Part shown: piece after piece, positions 6,726-15,045 of the stretch
How positions within the stretch are numbered: the first letter of the stretch is position 1
How the letters are laid out: every line of letters begins with the position of its first letter
Assembly (NCBI GenBank): GCA_030040515.1
Contig: JASHTO010000573.1
Span: forward strand, 1 to 25,397
DNA length: 25,397 nt
Origin: Terriglobia bacterium
GTDB lineage: Bacteria; Acidobacteriota; Terriglobia; UBA7540
Direction: 5' to 3'
Translations under genes and position numbers: made by a program
Notes under the pieces: model-generated
Told to the model about the DNA's origin: nothing
Seen by the model: only the letters and a program-made list of their open reading frames with translations
The model's database searches: none

Positions 6726-8321
6726 TCATTGTGCATCCGGCGCCGAATCGTATGCTGCCGCGGCGATTTCCCCGAGCGCTTGCCCGGCAATTTCCTGAAT
6801 GGCGTCGGGATTATCACTGGGGACGTCGACCATGTTAAGGTAAGCGGCGAAAACCAGGTGTCTGCCGGCGGCGGTGTCGATGAAGCCGGCGAGACCTTTT
6901 CCGCCGACCATGAACTTCTTGTTCAAGGCATCGTATTCCACCAAGGTTCCGGTCTTGGCGAAAACGTGGCCGGCGGCCGGGCTGTCGGTCTGGATTTTTG
7001 CCAGCGTGCCGTCGCGGCCGAGAATCGGCAGGGCGCGGCGGAACACCGCAAAATTGGTTTGTTTCGACATAAACGTCAGATAGTGCACCATGAAATCGGG
7101 CGTGAAGAAAGCGTCGCCACCTGCGCCGTCGCCCTGAGCGGCACCGCTCAAATCCAGTCTGGCATTTTCAAGAAACGCGTGCTCGCGGTCGAATCCCGCC
7201 TGGTCGATTCCCTGGTTGGCGTGCGCGAGGATTGCACCCAGCAGATAGGGAGTCATGCTGGCGTGCAGGTTCTGGCTCACTTTCAGCGTCACACGGATTT
7301 CAGCGGCGAGCGGCGGGGAAACGTGTTCGCCGAGAAGGTGCGTGGCGTCGTACTCCGGGGCCAGCCGTTTGAAGTCGATTGCCGCAGCGGGCGGATTGAA
7401 GTGGAGGATTTGAACCTTTCTTTTGCGCAAGGCTTCGGTAAGCACCACGGCGGCAAAGCGCGATGGCTCCGGCACTGCGTAGGCATACATGGCAGGCGCG
7501 CGGCCCACAGGCAACGTTCCCGTCACCGTGATCGTCCGCGTGCCGTTCGGCCGCAACGCGCCGTCATCATAATCAATTTCCGCCTTTGTTCCGACTTTTC
7601 CCGTTGTGGCGTGATTGTCGAACTGCGCGTAGGAAGTCTCCGGGCGTATTTGCAGTTTTACCGGATCACCTTCCTTTGCGCCGGGGCTGGCCACAACGTC
7701 AATCACATTATCATTCACCACGATCGGGGAAATCACCACGCCGGTTCCCAGTTCCCGGGTTCCCTCAGGGAATAATGAAGCGTCAACCAGCACTCGCCCC
7801 TTGACCTTGTAGATGCCTTTGGCGGCAACTTGGTCCGCAAGCTCATTGATCACCAGCAAGGGATCGCCGCTCAGCCCCTTGCTATCCAGACCGCCGTAGG
7901 AGTGATCTTCATCTTCAAACGCCATTGTTCCGTCCGGCTGGATGCGGTTTGAAAGATTCGGGTCGCCGCTCGCCACCAGCACAATGTCGCCATCGAGCAC
8001 GCCGTGGGATTTGAGTTTGCCCGCCCAATACACGCGTGTATGAAAGCGGTAGTTCTCTCCCAGCAATTCCAGAGCGGTTCCCTCCGTGAGCATTTTGGTG
8101 GTGGAGCCGGGGATGAAAAACTGTTGCTCATTCATGGCAAAGAGGCGCTTGCCGGAATCGAGCGAACATATTTCGACGCCGAAACGCGAGTGGACAAACT
8201 GCGGCTCGTCTACGACCGCCTGAATGCGCTCGGCAAGGCTGGTCTGTGCATGAAGCGCACAGGAACCGAGCCAGAATGATATGAAAAGACCAATTACGGG
8301 AAGGAAATTCTGCTTCGTCAT
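6726..8321 (-). CDS. dacB: D-alanyl-D-alanine carboxypeptidase/endopeptidase, PBP4 (DacB) type
   Basis: The product is 531 residues, typical of class C low-molecular-weight PBPs (peptidase family S13). The start is the ATG at 8321, preceded by AGGTG and followed by a signal sequence (residues 1-25, ending SCALHAQ). The frame extends to 8408 without family character. LGSC near residue 21 loosely resembles a lipobox, so lipidation is possible. Active-site motifs are S73-T-T-K76, S349-Q-N351 and K456-T-G458. The about 270-residue insertion between SxxK and SxN is the S13 hallmark. It would trim or cleave peptidoglycan stem peptides in the periplasm. A candidate sigma-70 promoter lies 45 bp upstream. 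It is separated from the glycosyltransferase genes upstream by 133 bp. Confidence 0.92.
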   Translation of the reverse strand: MTKQNFLPVIGLFISFWLGSCALHAQTSLAERIQAVVDEPQFVHSRFGVEICSLDSGKRLFAMNEQQFFIPGSTTKMLTEGTALELLGENYRFHTRVYWAGKLKSHGVLDGDIVLVASGDPNLSNRIQPDGTMAFEDEDHSYGGLDSKGLSGDPLLVINELADQVAAKGIYKVKGRVLVDASLFPEGTRELGTGVVISPIVVNDNVIDVVASPGAKEGDPVKLQIRPETSYAQFDNHATTGKVGTKAEIDYDDGALRPNGTRTITVTGTLPVGRAPAMYAYAVPEPSRFAAVVLTEALRKRKVQILHFNPPAAAIDFKRLAPEYDATHLLGEHVSPPLAAEIRVTLKVSQNLHASMTPYLLGAILAHANQGIDQAGFDREHAFLENARLDLSGAAQGDGAGGDAFFTPDFMVHYLTFMSKQTNFAVFRRALPILGRDGTLAKIQTDSPAAGHVFAKTGTLVEYDALNKKFMVGGKGLAGFIDTAAGRHLVFAAYLNMVDVPSDNPDAIQEIAGQALGEIAAAAYDSAPDAQ

Positions 8322-8365
8322 GTTGGGGCACCTGAATCTGCCTGGGGATTTCATCGCCGGAACGT

Positions 8366-8394
8366 ACCATACGCGAGATGGCTGGCGGAAACAA
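8366..8394 (-). promoter_or_regulatory. Candidate sigma-70 promoter for dacB
   Basis: On the minus strand TTGTTT (8389-8394) and TATGGT (8366-8371) are separated by exactly 17 bp. The -10 ends about 45 nt before the dacB ATG. Both hexamers are partial matches, so this is a candidate only. Confidence 0.35.
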
Positions 8395-8454
8395 GGGGCA
8401 GGAGGCAAAGATCAATGAGTGTGTTGCAAGGCGCCTGTCTTATACCGCTTATTT

Positions 8455-9507
8455 TTAAGTCTTTGGAATCCCACTCGTTGTTTTGTCGCGGTCTTCCCTC
8501 GAAAAAAGAAAGGCGAACGGCCCGTAGAGGCTGCCCAGCAGGAAGGGAAGTCGTGGCTGTGAAATGCTCGGCGGGGCTTGTAGTCTAGGCGCGACCCGAT
8601 TGTGCCAACGCGCGGAGATGTAGCGCAGAATCGCCGGGCGCAGCGACGGCTCGGCGCAAAAGTACTTGGTCAAGATGGCGGTGTGTCCGCATGCGGCCTC
8701 AAACATGCTCCGGCCAAGCAATTTCCTCTCGGCGGGCCAGCGGTGAAACACCACCGCTCTGGGCGCGGAGACGATTCGTCCCCCTTTCCGCAGGAGGTTT
8801 AAGAAGAGATCGGTGTCTTCGCCGGAGCGAATGCGAGTGCCGCGGCCAAATCTGGTGTCAAAATATCCGAACCGATCAAAGGAATCGCGCCGAAATGCGG
8901 CATTCATAGTGAGGCCGTTCATCGCCATGCGCAGCGGAAAGGGATCGCTGCCGGTGCGAGCGTCAAAAACAGTTGGGGCTTGAGGCAAGGGCGGGCAGGC
9001 CATCTGCTCGAATGCCCGTTGCAAGGGGTCGGCGGAATTTTCAGCCCGGACAACTCCCCAAACGCAGTCGACGGAGGAATCGGCGAACGGTTCGATCAAA
9101 TGAGCGAGCCAATCCTTACCGGCCTGCGCGTCATCATCAAGGAAGGCGATGAATTTTCCATACGCTGCGCGAATTCCGGCATTGCGGGCGCGCCCGACTC
9201 CGCGCCGCGGCTCGCCAATGACGTGAGCATCGTGGCGACCGGCGATTTCCTCTACGGCGGCGCGGTGAGAGCCGTTACTGACCACGATGATTTCTGCCAG
9301 CCCCGGACGGACCTGCCGTACGGAGGCGAGGCAGCGCTCCAAGTCCGGAAGTCGATCCACTGTGCAGATGATGAGGCTCACCTGCTTCTGCAGTTTGGCC
9401 TCTGCGTCCATTTGCTCATCCATCTGGCCGGGGGCGATCGCCCCGGCAGTCTCTGCCCGCTTTGAGAACACGCGGCGTTCCGCCTGGCAAAATAGAGGCG
9501 ACCTCAT
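8455..9507 (-). CDS. Glycosyltransferase family 2 (GT-A fold)
   Basis: The product is 350 residues. The GT-A domain starts near residue 43 (VSLIICTVDRLPDLERCLASV). It shows the VVSNGS segment, the GRARNAGIRAA stretch and the metal-binding DDD at 124-126. The GEDTDLF region further on is typical of the acceptor side of the active site. A basic, aromatic C-terminal tail could associate with the membrane. The start ATG at 9507 overlaps the stop of the upstream GT4 gene (ATGA), implying translational coupling. The first 42 residues are an unusual extension, and Met29 or Met33 are alternative starts. It probably adds one sugar in a surface-glycan pathway; donor and acceptor are unknown. Confidence 0.88.
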   Translation of the reverse strand: MRSPLFCQAERRVFSKRAETAGAIAPGQMDEQMDAEAKLQKQVSLIICTVDRLPDLERCLASVRQVRPGLAEIIVVSNGSHRAAVEEIAGRHDAHVIGEPRRGVGRARNAGIRAAYGKFIAFLDDDAQAGKDWLAHLIEPFADSSVDCVWGVVRAENSADPLQRAFEQMACPPLPQAPTVFDARTGSDPFPLRMAMNGLTMNAAFRRDSFDRFGYFDTRFGRGTRIRSGEDTDLFLNLLRKGGRIVSAPRAVVFHRWPAERKLLGRSMFEAACGHTAILTKYFCAEPSLRPAILRYISARWHNRVAPRLQAPPSISQPRLPFLLGSLYGPFAFLFSREDRDKTTSGIPKT

Positions 9508-10574
9508 ATTGCGGCATCGCCCAGCAGTTCGTCGTAAAGCTGCGAAAAACCCCGCGTCATCAAGGTCAGGCTGAATTGCTCTCGCACGCGGGCGCGACCT
9601 GCCTCTCCCATGCTGCGCCGCTGTTCCGGGTCGCGCAGAATCGCGCGGAGCCGGGACGCTAATGACGCGGCGTCGGCGGGCGGGACCAGCCAGCCCGTTT
9701 CGCCATCCACCACCAGTTCCGGAACGCCGCCCACCGAAGACGCAACCACCGGCAGACCGGCAGACATAGCTTCCAGAGCGGCAATGGGGAACCCTTCCTC
9801 CAAAGAGGGCAGCACGAAAACGTCCCAGCGCGCCAGAGCATATTGAATCTCATCGACCCAGCCCAGGAATCTCACCTTCCCCGATAATCCGAGGCGGCCA
9901 ACGAGTGCCTCGAGGTCCGCGCGTTCGGGTCCTGAGCCTGCGATTTCAATTCGCAGTTGCTGAAACTCCGCTTGCAGCGCCGCCGCAGCGCGCAGCAGGT
10001 CGCCAACGCCTTTGAGTGGAATGAGTCGCCCAGCGGCACCCAGCACCAGCTCGGAGTTCGCCACATCGCGCGGAGGTGACTTGGTGTTGGCCTCCACGCC
10101 CGCGTAAATCACGCGCGGGCGGCCATCCACGACGCATCGGGAAACGGCATGGGAGGCGGCCACCACCGCATCGGTGTCTCGAAGCGAGATCTGCACGGGT
10201 AACAGTCCGCGCGGCTCCATAATTCGACTGTGCAGATGCATGACGATCTTGCCGTCAGTCGCCGCGCGCGCCAGTCTGCGCACGAATCTTCCGCCATAGT
10301 GCACGTGCACAAGATCCACGCTCAGGCTGCGCAATCGACGCCAGAATTGCCATGCCCCCGCGGGATCGCGGGCCCCGCGCCACCAGGTCAGGGCCGCGCA
10401 TTGCACGCCGGCCCGCTCCAGCACCCCCATCAGCGGTCCTTCTCCCTCCAGAAACAAGGCGCGAAGCCGGTACCGCGCCGGGTCGAGTCCGCGCGCCAGC
10501 GCGCAGACCATGCGAGCGATACTGGAAGCTTCAGGCTGCGCGCTGCCGAGGATGTGCAAAATCTCGCGTGCCAT
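9504..10574 (-). CDS. Glycosyltransferase family 4 (GT-B fold)
   Basis: The product is 356 residues with N-terminal Rossmann-like acceptor domain and C-terminal donor domain. Visible motifs are GAAGRLIPLKG (179-189), the IAGSGPERADLEALVGRLGL stretch and the GT4 E-x7-E motif in EEGFPIAALEAM (Glu260/Glu268). GVPELVVDGETGWLV follows. These identify a retaining GT4 enzyme that uses an NDP-sugar in the cytosol, close to the membrane. The start ATG at 10574 has a good ribosome-binding site (AAGGAAGG). It is the first gene of a two-gene operon with the downstream GT2 (ATGA overlap) and is divergent from the GT-C gene at 10728. Sugar specificity is not readable from the sequence. Confidence 0.92.
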   Translation of the reverse strand: MAREILHILGSAQPEASSIARMVCALARGLDPARYRLRALFLEGEGPLMGVLERAGVQCAALTWWRGARDPAGAWQFWRRLRSLSVDLVHVHYGGRFVRRLARAATDGKIVMHLHSRIMEPRGLLPVQISLRDTDAVVAASHAVSRCVVDGRPRVIYAGVEANTKSPPRDVANSELVLGAAGRLIPLKGVGDLLRAAAALQAEFQQLRIEIAGSGPERADLEALVGRLGLSGKVRFLGWVDEIQYALARWDVFVLPSLEEGFPIAALEAMSAGLPVVASSVGGVPELVVDGETGWLVPPADAASLASRLRAILRDPEQRRSMGEAGRARVREQFSLTLMTRGFSQLYDELLGDAAI

Positions 10575-10647
10575 GCCTTCCTTTGAAAATCGGTCACCGT
10601 CGCCTTCGTAAGTTTACAGGATGTTCACGGTGCTATTTACCGAAAAC

Positions 10648-10667
10648 TTCGCCGGGTAGCCGGCGAA
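10648..10667. promoter_or_regulatory. Perfect inverted repeat in the divergent GT4/GT-C intergenic region
   Basis: TTCGCCGG-GTAG-CCGGCGAA forms an 8-bp perfect stem with a 4-nt spacer, roughly midway between the two divergent start codons. A TATCAT (10675-10680) that could act as a -10 box for the plus-strand gene lies 7 bp downstream. This placement suits a shared operator, but a structural repeat is also possible. Confidence 0.4.
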
Positions 10668-10714
10668 ATCACGCTATCATGGCAATCGCATTGATACCGG
10701 CTCCAAGAACCTTT

Positions 10715-10720
10715 GGAGGG
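10715..10720 (+). promoter_or_regulatory. Strong ribosome-binding site that decides a TTG start
   Basis: GGAGGG stands 7 nt before TTG at 10728. No ATG or GTG in frame has comparable support near the N-terminus. Confidence 0.65.
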
Positions 10721-10727
10721 TCCCCGA

Positions 10728-12419
10728 TTGAACGGACGGCGGGAAATTGCGCAACAAGAGAGAGGAAGAGGTACGAGCCGGATCGCCTTGTGGATGGCGA
10801 TTTACCTGGGCAGCCTGCTTTCGCGCTTGCCGTTGATCGTCCAGCCTCCCGCCAACTTCTACTACAATCACGACGAGCTGTCCGTCACTTACGTCGCCCT
10901 GGACCGATTCCTCGGGCTGCCCTCCACGCTTCTGATGCTGCCTGCCAGCCTTCTGCAATTCTTCTACCTGCCGGTTTTTCTCGCCGATATGCTGATCCGG
11001 CGCGGGCTGCCGCGCAGTCCGAATGCTTTCCTCGCACAGTTGTCGGTGCAAGTTTCGCAGGCCTACCTTGACCCTCATCACGCCGTGATGCTGATGCGCT
11101 GCCTCGTTGCGGTGATTTGCAGTGCGGCGCCCGTTCTGGCTTATTGTCTGGTGAAATCACTGGGTGCACCGCCGGGAACAGCCTTTTTGGCTGCTGCGCT
11201 TGTCTTGCTTGACCCGGTCTTCTTGCAACACTCCGTGATGGCAGGGGCTGATGCCGTTGCCCCAACGCTCGCCTTGGCTTCCATACTGTGCCTGCTCAAG
11301 CCGCAGTGGCGCGGCAGGTTCCAATATGCCGGATTTCTGCTCGCCGCGGGAATGGCCAGCAGAATTACAGTTGCCGGCTTCGCGTCGATTCCCATCATCT
11401 TCCTGCTCGTGGGAGATGGTGCAGCCTCGTGGCGAGAACGAGCAAATGCCTTGAGCCGTTTTTGCCTGGGGCTGGTCGTGGGGTTCATATTCTGGTGTCC
11501 GTATGTGTGGATCGATCCCATTCGCATGGCGAAGGCAGTTTACGGCAATGTCAACAGGCCGGAGTCATACTTCGACGCGGCGGATTTCATCCAGGCATGG
11601 TGGAATGGAATGGGCGCAGGCTTTGCCGTGGCCTGGATTGTGCTATTTGCCGTCGGCTGTTGGATTGCTGTACGCGATCGGCCCGCCATGGGCGTGGCGA
11701 CAGTTTGCGGGTCCGTGCTGATGTACGCGCCCCTGGCTTTGCGAGCTACCACTGCCGTGCCAAGGTACTTTCTGCCCCTCGTCCCTTGCCTCGTGATTCT
11801 GCTGGGAGTTGCAGCGGGAAGTGCGGAATTGCATCCGTATGTGAGGCGTTTCGTGATGGCCTTGCTCGCGATTGCGGTGGTGGCGATGGCCGCTGAATGT
11901 GTGGAGCGCGAACGAGCGGTCCGCGAACCCGATGACCTGAACGAAGCTTTGAGAATAATCCCTTCGTTGCCGGGCGGGACGGAGATCTACCTTCCCAATT
12001 GGCTGATGACCGAGGCTCGCATCCGGCTTCCCCGTGCGGCTTGTGAGCGCCTCCTTGCCAGGACAGCAGATCTAACCGGCGTGATCGAGTTTGCGGAAAG
12101 CCGGGGAATCTCTGCGAATGCGGCGGCGACCTTGGTTACAGACTTCAATGAAAAGGAGCAAGCGGAAGCGGTGCACTTGGCCATTGCCTGCCGAAACGCT
12201 CCCGACGAATCTCAAAAGGTCTTTCTCTATTACCACCCGGACGATTATGGCATCAGCCGCCAGCTCGCGGACATGAGTTTGCAGCAAGCGCTGGAGCGCG
12301 TACGGTCGCAGCAAAACTCCGTTATATTCACCGAGGGCGTGCACATTCCCTGGGCAACCCCTTTGTGGACGGGTGAAGGCGATTGGCTCTGGTACAAGGG
12401 GCCGGAAGCTCATCCATAA
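10728..12419 (+). CDS. Integral-membrane glycosyltransferase, GT-C fold (PMT/ArnT-like)
   Basis: The product is 563 residues. The start is chosen as TTG at 10728 because GGAGGG (10715-10720) stands 7 nt upstream; the frame also has a TTG at 10713 that overlaps this site. The first hydrophobic helix (about 20-40) is followed by NHDELSVTYVALDRF, an acidic DE pair in the first periplasmic loop as found in GT39/GT83 and DUF2723-type GT-C enzymes. Roughly ten further hydrophobic segments extend to about residue 390. A soluble about 170-residue C-terminal domain follows, likely periplasmic. GT-C enzymes take sugar from a polyprenyl-phosphate donor on the outer face. It is divergent from the GT4/GT2 pair and convergent with the GT2-NodB gene. 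The exact substrate is unknown. Confidence 0.82.
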   Translation: MNGRREIAQQERGRGTSRIALWMAIYLGSLLSRLPLIVQPPANFYYNHDELSVTYVALDRFLGLPSTLLMLPASLLQFFYLPVFLADMLIRRGLPRSPNAFLAQLSVQVSQAYLDPHHAVMLMRCLVAVICSAAPVLAYCLVKSLGAPPGTAFLAAALVLLDPVFLQHSVMAGADAVAPTLALASILCLLKPQWRGRFQYAGFLLAAGMASRITVAGFASIPIIFLLVGDGAASWRERANALSRFCLGLVVGFIFWCPYVWIDPIRMAKAVYGNVNRPESYFDAADFIQAWWNGMGAGFAVAWIVLFAVGCWIAVRDRPAMGVATVCGSVLMYAPLALRATTAVPRYFLPLVPCLVILLGVAAGSAELHPYVRRFVMALLAIAVVAMAAECVERERAVREPDDLNEALRIIPSLPGGTEIYLPNWLMTEARIRLPRAACERLLARTADLTGVIEFAESRGISANAAATLVTDFNEKEQAEAVHLAIACRNAPDESQKVFLYYHPDDYGISRQLADMSLQQALERVRSQQNSVIFTEGVHIPWATPLWTGEGDWLWYKGPEAHP

Positions 12420-12456
12420 CTCCGCCGAAGTTCACGTTGATCTTGCCTCAGAGCCA

Positions 12457-14244
12457 TCAGGTGGCGTGAGGCGCCTCAGGGGTTTCTGTCGAACCGAAAA
12501 ACGCCTTGATGATGGGGCGTCGAAGGCGCGCCAGAAGGCGCGCGACCGGGTCAAACCCCCATCGTGACTTCGACCACAGCGTCCAACCTCTATCTCCGGG
12601 CAGGATCATAGTTCGGCGCAGAGCATGAAGATTTGATCCTATGTTGTTCATCCCTTCATCGACCGTAAAGCACAAACCGAATGCTCTGCCCGCCTCCGCC
12701 CTTACCTGTACATGGCAAGAACCGTAAGGGTAGGCGAAGGCGACGATGGGGATTTGCAAAAGGTCCTCCAGAACCTTGCGACTTCCCGTGACCTCCTCCT
12801 TTAGTTCCCCCAAGGGCAAGCGGGTTAGGTCGTGATGGCTACGCGAGTGGGCTCCGAATTCGATTCCTTCGCGGGCCCAGCGCCGAATCTCCTCCGGCCC
12901 CATCAATTTCACGAAGGGATATTTGGCCAACTCACCCCATTGAGCGGATTGCCCGGTGTGGCTTGTGACCACGAACACGAGCCCGGTGAATCCGTAGCGC
13001 AACAGAACCGGCAACGCGAAGCGGGCGAGGTCGGCATAGGCATCGTCAAAAGTAAGTAGGATGGGCTTCTCCGGAAGAGGTTCGCCCGTCCGGATCCACG
13101 CCAGCCAATCCGAGGAGCGGATCGTTTTGAATCCACGGCGAGCAAGCCAGCGGATCTGCCGCTCAAAATCCACGGGCGAAATGGAGAGGCCCGGGACCCA
13201 TGGCCGCGGAGTGTCACCAATGTGGTGAAACATGAATACCGGGAGACGAAGACCGAATTCCCGTCGCAATTTGTCCCAAGATCCTGCTTCCCGAGCCGCG
13301 GATCGAATCGCCACTGCGCTCGAACCGTACTGCAGGAGCTTGACGCCGCCACGCCTGAATAGATTCACACGTTGTAGCTTTTCGAGCGGCCACAGCAACG
13401 CGGAGATGAGGCCCGCCGGGGAAAAGGGGAGTGCGCCAAAGATCCGACGCGTGATGCGCATTGACCATGAGCCCTGCGCGATTCGCGCAGGAGCGCTGAA
13501 CGGGCGGTACTCCGGAAATTTGCGCGCCACTAACAGATCGTGCTTTCCGTAAAGAACTGCATCGCGAGAAATCATGTCGCGCGTCCTCTTCGTCACCACA
13601 TGGTGCGCGACGGCCGTGGGAAGATAGCGAAAGGGGGCGCCCTTCAACCACAACCTCATTCCGATTTCAGAATCTTCCCTCTGGTATGGAATTGACTCGT
13701 CGAATGCGCCGAATTTCTCGAGGATGGTTTTGTGAATGGAAGTATTGGGTTCCACCGCGGCGTCATGAGGCCAGTGAAGCTGTGAATCGCGGGCATAGCG
13801 CGCTTCCCAATCCCTGGCGTTTTGCCTATAACACTCGGCAGCCAGCGTCCGGGGGCTATGCGGTGAAATCGGAAACGCCCCGATGACCACCTGAGGCTCC
13901 GCGTTCTCATGTGCAGCGAGATGCTGTCGAATCAAATCTGGCGCGCATAACAGATCGTCATCAAGGATGAGAATGATTTCGCCCCTTGCAGCGCGAATGC
14001 CCTCGTTGCGAGCAAGCGAAATTCCGCCTTGAGGATGTTCCAGCACGCGCAAGGCGCAGGGCGACGGCAATTTCCGCAGCGCTTCCGCTGTGCCGTCGGT
14101 CGATCCGTCCGCCACAACCACGATCTCGTAAATCTCCGGCGCAAGGTCCTGGCTGAAGAGGGTCTGCAAAGTTCGCAGAAGGGATTCGCGGCGATTGTGC
14201 GTCGCGATCACCACGGAGATTTTCGGATTGGTGCCCGTAGGCAT
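12457..14244 (-). CDS. Bifunctional GT2 glycosyltransferase - NodB polysaccharide deacetylase fusion
   Basis: The product is 595 residues from the ATG at 14244. The frame extends to 14352, but that would overlap the upstream gene. Residues 9-230 form a GT2 domain: ISVVIATHNRRESL, VVADGSTDGT, DDD at 95-97, then EDSEIGMRLW. A linker with a hydrophobic stretch (about residues 268-290) leads to a NodB-type deacetylase domain at about 335-545. This shows FMFHHIGD, the metal and catalytic TFDD (398-401), H466-SRS-H470 and AYPYG (504-508). Both active sites look intact. No signal peptide is present. It is the last gene of the 17.0-12.5 kb minus-strand operon. It would plausibly transfer an N-acetylated sugar and deacetylate the product; that coupling is inference. 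Confidence 0.9.
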   Translation of the reverse strand: MPTGTNPKISVVIATHNRRESLLRTLQTLFSQDLAPEIYEIVVVADGSTDGTAEALRKLPSPCALRVLEHPQGGISLARNEGIRAARGEIILILDDDLLCAPDLIRQHLAAHENAEPQVVIGAFPISPHSPRTLAAECYRQNARDWEARYARDSQLHWPHDAAVEPNTSIHKTILEKFGAFDESIPYQREDSEIGMRLWLKGAPFRYLPTAVAHHVVTKRTRDMISRDAVLYGKHDLLVARKFPEYRPFSAPARIAQGSWSMRITRRIFGALPFSPAGLISALLWPLEKLQRVNLFRRGGVKLLQYGSSAVAIRSAAREAGSWDKLRREFGLRLPVFMFHHIGDTPRPWVPGLSISPVDFERQIRWLARRGFKTIRSSDWLAWIRTGEPLPEKPILLTFDDAYADLARFALPVLLRYGFTGLVFVVTSHTGQSAQWGELAKYPFVKLMGPEEIRRWAREGIEFGAHSRSHHDLTRLPLGELKEEVTGSRKVLEDLLQIPIVAFAYPYGSCHVQVRAEAGRAFGLCFTVDEGMNNIGSNLHALRRTMILPGDRGWTLWSKSRWGFDPVARLLARLRRPIIKAFFGSTETPEAPHAT

Positions 14245-14266
14245 GCTGTTTCTGGCTTCCCGCGGA

Positions 14267-14977
14267 TCAGGATGCTGGTTTTCTAAAAGCGTAGTAAATA
14301 CTCGTCGAAAAAAAACTGTTCCACCGGATGTTCGACGACATTTTTTGTCCAATCATTTCCAGGAACTTGAAACCTATCCGCTGAGTTTGTTGGACGACAA
14401 ACTCCGGGGAGGAAAAAATGCCGCGCAGTCCCGCTTCCGAAACGGTTGCAGAGGTCTGAAGGGCCTTCAGCGTGTTTCGGATTTTCCAGAGCGGAGCCTT
14501 CCTCCAGTACCGTGGTGACCAGGGCAGTAGCGCCTTCAGGTTATGGGATGAAAATACAAAAGTTCCTCCAGTTCTCAGAACGCGGAAACATTCATGGAGC
14601 GCCATCTCGCGTTGGGACTCTGGAAACGCCAAGTCGAGGCCATTTCCGGTGATCAACACGTGAGAATATGCGGAATCCAGCTCATCGATTCGTTCAAATC
14701 TGCCGACGCTGAGGTCAAGATAAGGGAAGCGCCTTTTCGCAGTTGCGATCAGATTTTCGGACGCATCTACTCCTTTCATGCACAGACCCATTTCATGCAA
14801 GACTAGAGTGGTCCTTCCCATCCCGCAGGCCAGGTCCAGAATTCGGTCGCCTTCCTTGTAGTATTTTCCAAATAAATATTTCTCCTCCGGCTGCAACCTA
14901 TAGACGGAGCATTCCTCGACCGCCTCGGGTGTGGCGTAAGACTGCAGGTTGCCGTTCAATTCGCTCTGGTCAGCCAA
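14267..14977 (-). CDS. Class I SAM-dependent methyltransferase
   Basis: The product is 236 residues. The TTG at 14977 is chosen because AGAAGGAG lies 7 nt upstream; an upstream in-frame TTG at 15004 has no such site. Motif I is ILDLACGMGRTT (about 46-57), with an acidic end of beta 2 (GVDAS), an LITGNGLDLAF post-I region and ALHECFRVLRTGGTFVFSSHN. This is the Methyltransf_11/25 pattern. Within the glycan operon it likely methylates a sugar hydroxyl or carboxyl. It is followed 22 bp later by the GT2-NodB fusion. The methyl acceptor cannot be read from the sequence. Confidence 0.88.
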   Translation of the reverse strand: MADQSELNGNLQSYATPEAVEECSVYRLQPEEKYLFGKYYKEGDRILDLACGMGRTTLVLHEMGLCMKGVDASENLIATAKRRFPYLDLSVGRFERIDELDSAYSHVLITGNGLDLAFPESQREMALHECFRVLRTGGTFVFSSHNLKALLPWSPRYWRKAPLWKIRNTLKALQTSATVSEAGLRGIFSSPEFVVQQTQRIGFKFLEMIGQKMSSNIRWNSFFSTSIYYAFRKPAS

Positions 14978-14984
14978 ATGCCGG

Positions 14985-14992
14985 CTCCTTCT
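14985..14992 (-). promoter_or_regulatory. Strong ribosome-binding site that decides a TTG start
   Basis: On the minus strand AGAAGGAG is followed by a 7-nt spacer and TTG at 14977. The longer-frame TTG at 15004 lies upstream of this site. Confidence 0.65.
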
Positions 14993-15045
14993 AATTTTTC
15001 CCAAATTCGCCGCCGGTGATTGCCGAGTTCATGCATCGTATACTC

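Noticed and set aside
6639..7775. 378-residue plus-strand open frame
   Set aside because: Antisense shadow of dacB, whose active-site motifs are all present on the other strand; high GC at third positions creates long antisense frames.
12467..12478. TGAGGCGCCTCA palindrome as intrinsic terminator between convergent genes at 12.4 kb
   Set aside because: It lies inside the end of the GT2-NodB coding sequence and has no following T-run on either strand.
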